Below are positions 30,396-39,400 of a stretch of DNA of 64,000 nt, in pieces. Made by a program: the position numbers and the translations under genes. Source of the stretch: Candidatus Aalborgicola defluviihabitans (GTDB taxonomy: Bacteria; Pseudomonadota; Gammaproteobacteria; Burkholderiales; Burkholderiaceae_C); the NCBI GenBank assembly GCA_016705575.1, contig JADIXX010000003.1, positions 930,001 to 994,000 of the forward strand, in the 5' to 3' direction. The first letter of the stretch is position 1, and each line of letters opens with the position of its first letter. Under the pieces are notes generated by a model, which was not told the origin of the DNA, ran no database searches, and worked only from the letters and a program-made list of their open reading frames with translations.

Positions 30396-30767
30396 ATGGT
30401 TGAAAAAGTCATCGCCACCGACGCAGCGCTGTCCCTGGTCCGCGAACTGCAGGCCCAGCACGGCCCGGAGCTGATGTTCCACCAATCCGGTGGCTGCTGT
30501 GATAACAGCGCCGCCAACTGCTACCTGCCCGGCGAAATCACCATGGGGGCGGGCGATGTCTACCTGGGTCACATTGGCGGCTGCCCGTTCTATATCGGCA
30601 AAGCACAGTACCAATACTGGAAACACACCCAGCTAATCATTGACGTGATTGAAGGCCACGGCGGCACCTTCTCTCTGGAAGGTTCAACCGGCAAGGCTTT
30701 CCATACCCGTTCACGGGTCTTCACTCCACAGGAGCTGGCTGAACTTGAGCAGGAAGGCGTAGGCTAG
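30396..30767 (+). CDS. DUF779 family protein
   Basis: A 123-residue cytosolic protein, ATG at 30396 after AGGAG. It matches DUF779: LMFHQSGGCCDNSAANCYLPGE near residue 28, GDVYLGHIGGCPFYIG and a C-terminal SRVFTPQELAELE. The Cys-rich GGCCD and GGCPFY motifs suggest a metal or thiol function. The family usually follows acetaldehyde dehydrogenase genes, as here, and is probably cotranscribed with it, but its biochemical role is unknown. Confidence 0.92.
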   Translation: MVEKVIATDAALSLVRELQAQHGPELMFHQSGGCCDNSAANCYLPGEITMGAGDVYLGHIGGCPFYIGKAQYQYWKHTQLIIDVIEGHGGTFSLEGSTGKAFHTRSRVFTPQELAELEQEGVG

Positions 30768-30788
30768 CCCAACGGAAATCGTTAGGCT
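30766..30788. terminator. Hairpin between convergent DUF779 and smrA genes
   Basis: AGCCCAACG (30766-30774) and CGTTAGGCT (30780-30788) pair at 8 of 9 positions around a 5-base loop. It overlaps both stop codons of converging genes and may act as a bidirectional terminator. No T-run follows, so efficiency is uncertain. Confidence 0.45.
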
Positions 30789-31441
30789 CCCCGCGCAGGC
30801 TGCAGCAGCACCACTAGCGCACCCGCACCACCCTGGGCTGGTGGCGCCTGCACAAAGGCCACCACCTCCGTGCGCTGCACCAGCCAGCGGTGCACCTTGT
30901 CCTTGAGTACCGGCGTCTTGCCGGGCGAGCCCAGGCCCTTTCCGGTGACTACACGCACACAGCGAATGCCCTGACGATGGGCCTCGCGCATAAAGGTGCC
31001 CAGTGCCTCACGCGCGTCGTCGGTGCGCAGGCCGTGCAGATCGATCTGGCGCTGAATGCTCCATTGACCACGGCGCAGTTTGTTGGCCACATCCGGCCCC
31101 ACACCAGGGCGGCGAAAGCTCAGACGCTCGTCGGTGTCGAGCAGCGTAGTGATGTCCACCTCGTCGCTGATGGACTCTATAAAAGCAGCGGCTTCGTCCA
31201 GTTGGCGCTGTTTGGGGGTGGGTGAGGGCGGCGACGGTTGGAGGTTGGCGGTGCCATGTGCCGGTAGGCGCTGCACGGCGCCCACCGCCGCCTGGAACAG
31301 GCTGCGCTGCTCGCGGGTGCGTTTGGCTTCCAGTGCCCGTTGCGCGGCTGCCTGTGCTTCGTGCTCGGCCTGGGCCGCGATTTCCCTCTTGACCTGTTTG
31401 AGGTCGGCCAACGAGCCCACCTTGAAGGGCTGTGGCTTCAC
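30782..31441 (-). CDS. Smr domain protein (SmrA-like)
   Basis: A 219-residue protein. A charged N-terminal region (residues 10-50, [21 protein letters not shown], probably coiled coil) precedes a C-terminal Smr domain (about residues 130-215) with the hallmark [18 protein letters not shown] and [10 protein letters not shown]. Smr domains are nucleases acting on DNA or collided ribosomes' mRNA in other bacteria; the role of this subfamily is not known. It overlaps radC by 4 bp, so the two are coupled with radC upstream. Confidence 0.92.
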   Translation of the reverse strand: MKPQPFKVGSLADLKQVKREIAAQAEHEAQAAAQRALEAKRTREQRSLFQAAVGAVQRLPAHGTANLQPSPPSPTPKQRQLDEAAAFIESISDEVDITTLLDTDERLSFRRPGVGPDVANKLRRGQWSIQRQIDLHGLRTDDAREALGTFMREAHRQGIRCVRVVTGKGLGSPGKTPVLKDKVHRWLVQRTEVVAFVQAPPAQGGAGALVVLLQPARGA

Positions 31442-32148
31442 AGCAGTCCTTGTTCGGCCATGGATAGCGCCTGGCCCGGCCCGACAATGATGTGGTCCAG
31501 CACCCGCACATCCAGCAGGGCCAGGGCGGCCTTGAGCGTTTGGGTCAACGCCTCGTCGGCACGGCTGGGTTGTACCGTACCGCTGGGGTGATTGTGCGCC
31601 AGCACCATGGCGCTGGCCTGGTGGTGCAGCGCACGCAGCGCCACTTCACGCGGGTACACCGATGTTTGCGTCAACGTTCCCCTGAACATTTCCTCCATCG
31701 CCAGCAAACGGTTCTGGGCATCCAGAAAAATCACCGCAAACACTTCGTAGCTGCGCGCCGCCAGGTGCAGTTGCAGGTAGTGTTTGATGGTGCCGGGGTC
31801 GGCAAACACCGTGCGCTCTTTGAGTTGCTGGGCCATGGCGCGCCGGGCCAGCTCCAACACGGCAACAATCTCGGCCCGTTTGGCGGGGCCCAGGCCCTTG
31901 ACCCGATTGAGATCGTCGGTACTGGCATGGAGCAGGCCTGAAATACCGTCAAAGCCCTCGTCGGTGTTGCCTGAGTCGCTATCTTTTTTGATGTGCAACA
32001 GCTCATCCGCCATTTGCAAAACGCCCTTGCCCTTGATGCCGGTGCGCAGCAAGATGGCTAGCAACTCGGTGTCGGACAGGGCTTGTGGGCCACGTGCCAG
32101 CAGCTTTTCACGTGGGCGTGCATCGGGTGGCAGGTGGTGCAGTGGCAT
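31438..32148 (-). CDS. radC: RadC family JAB-domain protein
   Basis: I start at the ATG at 32148 ([20 protein letters not shown]), giving 236 residues; the open frame extends to an ATG at 32262 but that part holds a promoter-like repeat. The helix-hairpin-helix region ([35 protein letters not shown]) precedes the JAMM-type site: [17 protein letters not shown] and [17 protein letters not shown]. RadC proteins are called DNA repair proteins, though that role is doubtful. It is cotranscribed with smrA. Confidence 0.94.
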   Translation of the reverse strand: MPLHHLPPDARPREKLLARGPQALSDTELLAILLRTGIKGKGVLQMADELLHIKKDSDSGNTDEGFDGISGLLHASTDDLNRVKGLGPAKRAEIVAVLELARRAMAQQLKERTVFADPGTIKHYLQLHLAARSYEVFAVIFLDAQNRLLAMEEMFRGTLTQTSVYPREVALRALHHQASAMVLAHNHPSGTVQPSRADEALTQTLKAALALLDVRVLDHIIVGPGQALSMAEQGLL

Positions 32149-32167
32149 GACTTGGTCGGACGCAGCC

Positions 32168-32213
32168 CAAGGGATTGGCTGGCTTTCTATATTGGAGGGC
32201 AGTGTATCGAGAG
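32168..32213 (+). repeat. 46-bp imperfect direct repeat, copy 1
   Basis: Shares 37 of 46 positions with copy 2 at 33280-33325, including GGCTGGCTTTCTA and GAGGGCAGT. Copy 1 is in front of radC, copy 2 in front of fkpB. Together they bracket the marR and membrane-protein genes, as if a shared radC/fkpB promoter region had been split and duplicated by an insertion. Confidence 0.65.
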
Positions 32214-32306
32214 TTTTTTTGGCCCCGGGAATCCCGTGGGACATTGGTTCAATGGGGGGCATTGTCGAGCAAGCGGCGTACCAGTCATACCGGATTTTTG
32301 ATTAAA

Positions 32307-32366
32307 TTGACAACTGGTAGTCAATTTGACATAATTCGACAACACATTGTCAAACTATGTCAAACA
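32307..32366 (+). promoter_or_regulatory. Promoter and autoregulatory operator of the MarR gene
   Basis: A -35 TTGACA (32307-32312), a 17-bp spacer and a -10 CATAAT (32330-32335) form a near-consensus sigma-70 promoter. TTGACAACTGGTAGTCAA over the -35 is an inverted repeat; TTGAC/GTCAA half-sites recur at 32326 and 32349. Such sites are expected for MarR self-repression. The ATG at 32357 lies about 15 nt after the predicted start site, with no ribosome site. Confidence 0.75.
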
Positions 32367-32821
32367 CCTTCCCTGATCTCGACTCCCTATCCCGCCTGAG
32401 CCTGCTCGTTTTTCGGGCGCAGCGCGCGCTGAACCTGGAGGGCGACCAGATTACCGCAACGTGGGGCCTGACCAGCGCCAAGTGGAAGGTGCTAGGCGCA
32501 GTGGATTTGGCCAGCAAGCCTTTGTCGGCGGCGGCTATCGGTCGTGCCATGGGCCTGACCCGGCAAGCAGCTTTGAAGCAAACAGACCAACTACTCGCCA
32601 TGGGCTTGCTCAGTCAGCAGGTCAACCCCAACGACACGCGGGCACCGGTCTACAGCCTGAGTCCGACCGGGCAGCGTGCCTATGACGGCATCAGCGCCGC
32701 GTGGCGTGCGCGGAGCGCCATCTTGGCCAGCGTCATTGCGCCATCCGCGCTGGAAGTCACGAGCCAGGTCCTTTCCACTCTGCTGGCCCAAATGGAGTCT
32801 GGTACCCCGCAGCCAGTGTAA
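32357..32821 (+). CDS. MarR family transcriptional regulator
   Basis: A 154-residue winged-helix regulator. The DNA-binding part is AAAIGRAMGLTRQAALKQTDQLLAMGLL, then the wing with NPNDTRAPVYSLSPTG, where DxR is the family wing signature. Terminal helices for dimerisation flank it. It is the first gene of a two-gene cassette with a membrane protein and has a palindromic operator over its own promoter, so self-repression relieved by a ligand is likely. The ligand is unknown. Confidence 0.92.
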   Translation: MSNTFPDLDSLSRLSLLVFRAQRALNLEGDQITATWGLTSAKWKVLGAVDLASKPLSAAAIGRAMGLTRQAALKQTDQLLAMGLLSQQVNPNDTRAPVYSLSPTGQRAYDGISAAWRARSAILASVIAPSALEVTSQVLSTLLAQMESGTPQPV

Positions 32822-32848
32822 GAAAGCACCCATGAGAAAGCACCTATG
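32821..32848 (+). promoter_or_regulatory. 14-bp tandem repeat with five-codon leader ORF
   Basis: AGAAAGCACCCATG and AGAAAGCACCTATG stand in tandem (one mismatch). The first ATG (32832) opens a five-codon frame (MRKHL) whose TGA overlaps the ATG of the membrane-protein gene at 32846. This arrangement could couple or modulate translation of that gene. Confidence 0.5.
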
Positions 32849-33289
32849 AAAAAAATAGTCCACCCCATTGCCGCAACCGTTGCCATGTTGTGTATAGGCA
32901 GTTTTTGGCTGTCCAGTCTGGTCTCTGAGCTTTTTTTGTCGCGAGAAGCCATCGTGCTGGTCAAACACACCATTTTGCAAGCCATGTGGGTCATGATTCC
33001 GGCCATGGCAGCTACCGGTGGTAGCGGCTTTGCGCTATCGGGCTTGCGCAAAGGCAACTTGTTGGCAGGTAAGGGGAAGCGCATGCAGGTCATTGCAGCC
33101 AATGGCATCTTGATCCTTTTGCCCTGCGCCTTTTACCTCTATGGCAAGGCCGCTGCGGGTGAAATCGATGCGATTTTTTATACGCTGCAAATGGTGGAGT
33201 TGGTTGCAGGTGCCGCCAACTTCAGCTTGATGGCGCTGAATTTTCGTGACGGGCTGAAGCTCACAGGGCGCCTGCGGCGCAAGGGCTAG
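32846..33289 (+). CDS. Four-helix membrane protein of unknown function
   Basis: A 147-residue protein with four likely membrane segments (about residues 5-30, 40-65, 78-98 and 110-132) and a basic C-terminus (RLRRKG). No family is recognised with confidence; similar short proteins accompany MarR-type regulators. Translation may be coupled to a five-codon leader frame. With the MarR gene it forms a cassette inserted between radC and fkpB. A role in export or stress response under MarR control is plausible but unproven. Confidence 0.75.
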   Translation: MKKIVHPIAATVAMLCIGSFWLSSLVSELFLSREAIVLVKHTILQAMWVMIPAMAATGGSGFALSGLRKGNLLAGKGKRMQVIAANGILILLPCAFYLYGKAAAGEIDAIFYTLQMVELVAGAANFSLMALNFRDGLKLTGRLRRKG

Positions 33290-33325
33290 GCTGGCTTTCT
33301 ACAATAGAGGGCAGTTTATAGGGAC
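33280..33325 (+). repeat. 46-bp imperfect direct repeat, copy 2 (fkpB promoter region)
   Basis: Matches copy 1 at 32168-32213 in 37 of 46 positions. It contains TACAAT at 33300-33305, a good -10 element for fkpB, whose ATG is 25 bp downstream; no clear -35 hexamer is seen. Confidence 0.6.
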
Positions 33326-33329
33326 ATTT

Positions 33330-33785
33330 ATGACCGCCACGCCCACCCGGGTTCAACCCGGCTCCTTTCTCACCCTGCATTACCGCATGAGCGGCCCTGC
33401 CGGTGAGGTTATCAGCACATTCGACGGCAAGCCGTCCACCCTGACCCTGGGCAATGGCGAATTGGCGCCCGCCGTGGAGGCTTGCCTGGTGGGTCTGGAA
33501 GAAGGCACCCGCACCACCTTTGATCTGCCCGCCGGTGCGGCCTTTGGTGAGCGTAATCCGGCCATGCAGCAGTGGCTGGCCCGTAAAGAACTCACCGACA
33601 TGGGTGACCCCAATGAGCAATACAACGTGGGCGACGTGGTGCAATTCCCCACTCCCGATGGCCAGGGCCAATTTGCCGGCGTGGTGGTGCAGGTGGCCGA
33701 GGGGCGCGGCGTGCTGTTCGACTTCAACCACCCGCTGGCTGGCCAGCCGGTGAGCTTTGAAGTGCAGGTGATTGGCATCTTATGA
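33330..33785 (+). CDS. fkpB: FKBP-type peptidyl-prolyl isomerase (SlpA/FkpB)
   Basis: A 151-residue cytosolic prolyl isomerase of the SlyD/SlpA group. The FKBP part (SFLTLHYRMSGPAGEVISTFDG, LTLGNGELAPAVEACLVGLEEGT) is split by an inserted flap domain (VQFPTPDGQGQFAGVVVQV) and closed by FDFNHPLAGQPVSFEVQV. It overlaps ispH by 4 bp (ATGA); the fkpB-ispH pair is conserved in proteobacteria. It lacks the His-rich metal tail of SlyD, which supports SlpA. Confidence 0.94.
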   Translation: MTATPTRVQPGSFLTLHYRMSGPAGEVISTFDGKPSTLTLGNGELAPAVEACLVGLEEGTRTTFDLPAGAAFGERNPAMQQWLARKELTDMGDPNEQYNVGDVVQFPTPDGQGQFAGVVVQVAEGRGVLFDFNHPLAGQPVSFEVQVIGIL

Positions 33786-34717
33786 CCAGCGAAATCCTTC
33801 TTGCGGAGCCACGCGGATTTTGTGCCGGTGTGGACCGCGCTATCGAGATTGTTGAAAAAGCCCTGGAAAAGTTTGGCCGCCCCATCTATGTGCGCCACGA
33901 AATCGTGCACAACACCTACGTGGTCGAGAACCTCAAAAGCCGTGGCGCCATCTTCATTGAAGAGCTCGACGACGTGCCACCCGGTGCCACGCTGGTGTTC
34001 TCGGCCCACGGCGTGAGCCAGGCCATTCAAAAAGAAGCGGCACGGCGGGGCTTTCGGATTTTTGATGCCACTTGCCCGCTGGTGAGCAAGGTCCATGTGG
34101 AAGTGGCCAAGCTCAATAAGGAAGGGTATGAGTTCATCATGATTGGCCACAAGGGCCACCCCGAGGTGGAGGGCACCATGGGCCAGCTCGACAGCGGTAT
34201 CCATTTGGTGGAAGACGTGGCCGACGTGGCGCGCATCCAGCCCGGACAAACCGAGAAGCTGGCGCTGGTCACACAGACCACGCTCAGTGTGGACGACGCC
34301 GCCGAGATTACCGCCGCCGTGCGCGCACGCTTTCCCCATGTGCAGACACCCAAGCAACAGGACATTTGCTACGCCACGCAGAACCGCCAGGACGCGGTCA
34401 AGCTCATGAGCCCGCAGGTGGACATCATGATTGTGGTGGGCAGCCCCACCAGCTCCAACAGCAACCGCCTGGCCGAACTGGCCCGGAAGCTGGGCGTGAG
34501 CGCCTACATGGTGGACTCGGCCAGCGAATTGCAGACGCAGTGGTTTGAAGGCAAGAGCCGCGTTGGCCTGACCGCGGGTGCGTCTGCTCCCGAGGTGCTG
34601 GTCACTGCCGTGATCGACCGCATCAAGGCGCTGGGTGCGGTGTCGGTGCGCAAGATGGACGGCATTGAAGAAACCGTGAAGTTCCCGCTGCCCAAGGGCC
34701 TACGGCTGGACGCCTGA
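33782..34717 (+). CDS. ispH: 4-hydroxy-3-methylbut-2-enyl diphosphate reductase
   Basis: A 311-residue 4Fe-4S enzyme that makes IPP and DMAPP in the last step of the MEP isoprenoid pathway. The three cluster cysteines are seen in RGFCAGVDRA, DATCPLVSKVH and QDICYATQNRQ. The conserved active-site motifs VRHEIVHN and FSAHGVS are intact, as is SSNSNRL. Length is typical. It is translated together with fkpB and ends with an Asp/Ala tail (LRLDA). Confidence 0.98.
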   Translation: MTSEILLAEPRGFCAGVDRAIEIVEKALEKFGRPIYVRHEIVHNTYVVENLKSRGAIFIEELDDVPPGATLVFSAHGVSQAIQKEAARRGFRIFDATCPLVSKVHVEVAKLNKEGYEFIMIGHKGHPEVEGTMGQLDSGIHLVEDVADVARIQPGQTEKLALVTQTTLSVDDAAEITAAVRARFPHVQTPKQQDICYATQNRQDAVKLMSPQVDIMIVVGSPTSSNSNRLAELARKLGVSAYMVDSASELQTQWFEGKSRVGLTAGASAPEVLVTAVIDRIKALGAVSVRKMDGIEETVKFPLPKGLRLDA

Positions 34718-34740
34718 CCGCGTACCACGGTACTATTACT

Positions 34741-34790
34741 TTGATAGCTGCTTACGTAATAAGCTAGAGGGCTAGAGGCCTATTTGTTAC
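34741..34790 (+). repeat. Comamonadaceae intergenic repeat, copy 3
   Basis: Reads GATAGCTGCTTACGTAATA followed by GAGGGCTAGAGGCC and a T-rich end. It is between ispH and serS. Same orientation as copies at 6482 and 9156. Confidence 0.7.
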
Positions 34791-34793
34791 TGA

Positions 34794-36176
<1,383 letters not shown>

Positions 36177-36213
36177 TAGAATTCAGGCCTTCGCCCAGCG
36201 ATGCAACCAATTA

Positions 36214-36301
36214 GGAGCGGTGGCAGAGTGGTCGAATGTACTTGACTCGAAATCAAGCGTACCGCAAGGTACCGTGGGTTCGAATCCCACCCGCTCCGCC
36301 A
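36214..36301 (+). tRNA. tRNA-Ser (CGA)
   Basis: An 88-nt cloverleaf: acceptor GGAGCGG pairs with CCGCTCC, followed by G and an encoded CCA. The anticodon stem CTTGA/TCAAG encloses the loop CTCGAAA, with anticodon CGA. A long variable arm (GTACCGCAAGGTAC) marks a class II tRNA, and GGTTCGAATCC is the T arm. It follows serS and marks the border between GC-rich housekeeping DNA and the capsule region. Confidence 0.96.
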
Positions 36302-36310
36302 GAACAAAGA

Positions 36311-36333
36311 AACCACCAAAGGGTGGTTTTTTT
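36311..36333 (+). terminator. Rho-independent terminator after tRNA-Ser
   Basis: AACCACC pairs perfectly with GGTGGTT around an AAAG loop, followed by a run of seven T's in total. It would end the serS-tRNA transcript just before the polyketide synthase gene. Confidence 0.88.
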
Positions 36334-36406
36334 GTTTCAATCTGTGGTGTTAATCATACCGAGTCTTCCACTCTGAGTTCTACAACTGATCTGGTAGGAT
36401 TGAAAA

Positions 36407-39400
36407 ATGGCTCTTCATGAAATTGAGGTTGATTTGAGTCGAAATGAATCTTGTGTAACGCCCATAGCAGTAGTTGGTATGGCATTTCGATTCCCAGGTG
36501 ATCTGGGGGACGAATTGAGTTTCTGGCAAGCCCTCACAGATAAGCGTGATCTCGTTACGCAAATTGACTCGCAGCGTTGGGATACAGAACGCCTTCAGCA
36601 TCCGAAACGGTCAGAACCTGGAAGATCCAATACTTTTGCGGCGGGAGTTTTGTCGCACGTTGATCAGTTCGATGCCGGTTTTTTCGGCATTTCCCCGCGT
36701 GAAGCTGCTTCTCTTGACCCCCAGCAAAGACTTTTACTTGAGCTCGCCTGGGAGTCCATTGAGAACGCAGGAATACGCTCTTCCTCGATCGCGGGTTCGG
36801 ATTGTGCTGTTTATGTAGGTATTTCAGGGGTCGACTATGGCATGCGTGCCATGGATGACCTCGCGGTCATGTCCTCGCATTCGATGACCGGCAACACGCT
36901 GAGCATTACCGCCAACCGAATTTCCTACTTTTTTGATCTGCGCGGACCTTCTGTTGCTGTCGATACCGCCTGCTCATCTTCACTGGTCGCCTTGCACCAT
37001 GCGTGCAACAGCCTTCGTTCTGGTGAATCATCGATGGCCTTGGTTGGTGGGGTTAATTTACTCCTGCACCCTTCCGCGTTTGTTGGATTTACCAAAGCAT
37101 CCATGTTGTCGGTCGATGGGCAATGCCGCGCGTTTGATGCATCGGGCAATGGCTATGTGCGTAGCGAGGGTGGGGCAGTCTTTGTACTGAAACCGCTTGA
37201 AAAGGCAGTCGCCGATGGTGACACCATTCAGGCCGTCATTCTGGCTTCTGGCGCAAACTCGGATGGCGGACGAAAGACCAGTCTCACGATTCCCAGTCGT
37301 GATGGCCAGACAGAACTTATGCGTGATGTTTTATCCCGTTCGGGCCTCAGCGCGAACGATGTTGACTATATCGAGGCGCATGGCACTGGAACCGTGGTAG
37401 GTGACCCCATCGAGGCGGCCGCAATTGGCGCTGTGTACGGCGGCTCACGTGCAAACGGTGCGCCATTACCGATTGGATCAGTGAAGACCAATTTGGGGCA
37501 TTTGGAGCCGGCTTCGGGAATGGCAGGGCTTGCCAAAGCAATTCTGATGCTAAAGAACCGAACCATACCGCCCTCGCTGCACATGGTGACACTCAATCCG
37601 CACATCGATTTTGCGGGTCTGAACCTCAATGTAGTTACCCAATGTCAACCGTTGTCCACAGATCCAAAAAAGGCGACTGTCGTGGGAGTCAACTCCTTTG
37701 GTTTCGGTGGTACCAATGCCCATGTTTTGATTCAGGAGTACCGGCCCGCCAACAGCCAGCAAGAGTTACAACGGACTGTTAGTCCGCCTTTGTTTCTATC
37801 CGCCCGCACTGCGCAAGCCCTTCGAGACGTTGCAGGTCGTTATGCAATGCTTCTGCAAGAGCAGCCCCAAGCTCTGTACGACATTGCCTGTAGTGCCGCC
37901 CTGCGCCGCGACCCGATGCAAAAGCGGCTCGCAATTCAAGTGGAAAACCCGCTTGACATGGCGGCCGAGCTTGCTGCGTTTTCGCGTGGAGAGCCCGCGC
38001 CGCATGTGGTGCGGGAAGATGCCCCTATTCAGCCGGGCGGCATAGCATTCATTTATTCTGGAAACGGCTCGCAGTGGTTGGGTATGGGTCAACGGCTCAT
38101 GGTGGATTCGCCCCGATTTTCCGAAATTCTGATCGAACTCGACGCTTCCATCCGTGAAGCCGCTGGCTTTTCCATCCTGGATGAACTGCTATGCGACGCA
38201 ACAACTTCGCGGCTATCTGATACGGCCATTGCACAGCCGCTCCTATTCGCTTTGCAAGTCGCTTTGACCCGGATGTTGAGCGAACTGGGCATCAACCCGG
38301 TGGCGGTGGCTGGACACAGTGTTGGTGAAATAGCGGCAGCATGGGCGGCTGGCGCTTTGAGCCTGGATCAAGCGATTTTGGTCATTTGTGCGCGCAGCGC
38401 AGCACAAGCCCTGACGCGCGGCACGGGTCGGATGGCCGCTGTTTCCTTATCTGAGGTTGCGGCGCGTGAACTGATTGCTGTTGGTGAATTCAACAGCATC
38501 GAAATTGCTGGCATCAATAGCCCAAATTACTTAACTCTCTCGGGGCCCTTAGTAGTGTTGGAGCGGTTCGGACACATGTTGGAATCGCGCCGGATTTTCT
38601 TCCGTCTACTCGATCTCGACTACGCGTTCCATAGTCGGACGATGGACCCCATCAAGGTTGATCTCCTGGAACGCCTTGTTGCGTTGACTCCCAATCCATG
38701 CTCGGATGTTGCGTTCGTTTCAACCGTCACCGGTGATGTTTTGGCTGGGTTGGAGCTGGATGCTGAATATTGGTGGCGTAATATACGCCAGCCAGTTCGT
38801 TTCACGCAGGCCATTTCGACGCTTGCACAGCGTGGCTGCCGCGTATTTATTGAAATTGGCCCCCATGCCATATTGCAGCGCTATATCAAAGATTCTCTTA
38901 CAGCGGACGACGTACCCGCAGCCGTAGTGCCTACGCTGCGAAGAGATGACGACGGTTTGGAGCGCCTTGAAGAGGCGGCCTTGCGCGCCCATATGTTGCT
39001 TGTTCCGCATCAGTTGGGTTCCTTCTTTCCGACGCGCAGGCAAAATATGAGTTTGCCCAATTACCCTTGGCAGCGCGAACGACACTGGCACGCTGGTACC
39101 AATGAAGCCTACGGCGTACTCGAACAGCGCCGGGTACATCCTTTGCTAGGATGGCGACTGAAGGATGCAACGGCTGCGTGGGAAAACGTCATTGACCCCG
39201 ATATTTGTGATTGGCTGGGCGACCATAAGGTGGCCAACGCAATTGTGCTGCCAGGTTCTGCGTACATAGAAATCGCCCTTGCCGCGGCCCGTGAATATTT
39301 TGGAGGCTACCAACAGGAGATGGAGGAGCTTGAAATCCTATCTCCCATGGTCTTTGATGGCGAACACGCACGCTGCCTGCGTTTCGAATTGTCAGTGCGT

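Noticed and set aside
31438..32262. Longer radC starting at 32262
   Set aside because: The extra 38 codons cover the promoter-like 46-bp repeat, and the family N-terminus begins at the ATG at 32148.
33380..34357. A 325-residue minus-strand frame
   Set aside because: Antisense to fkpB and ispH; both have intact, well-known motifs.
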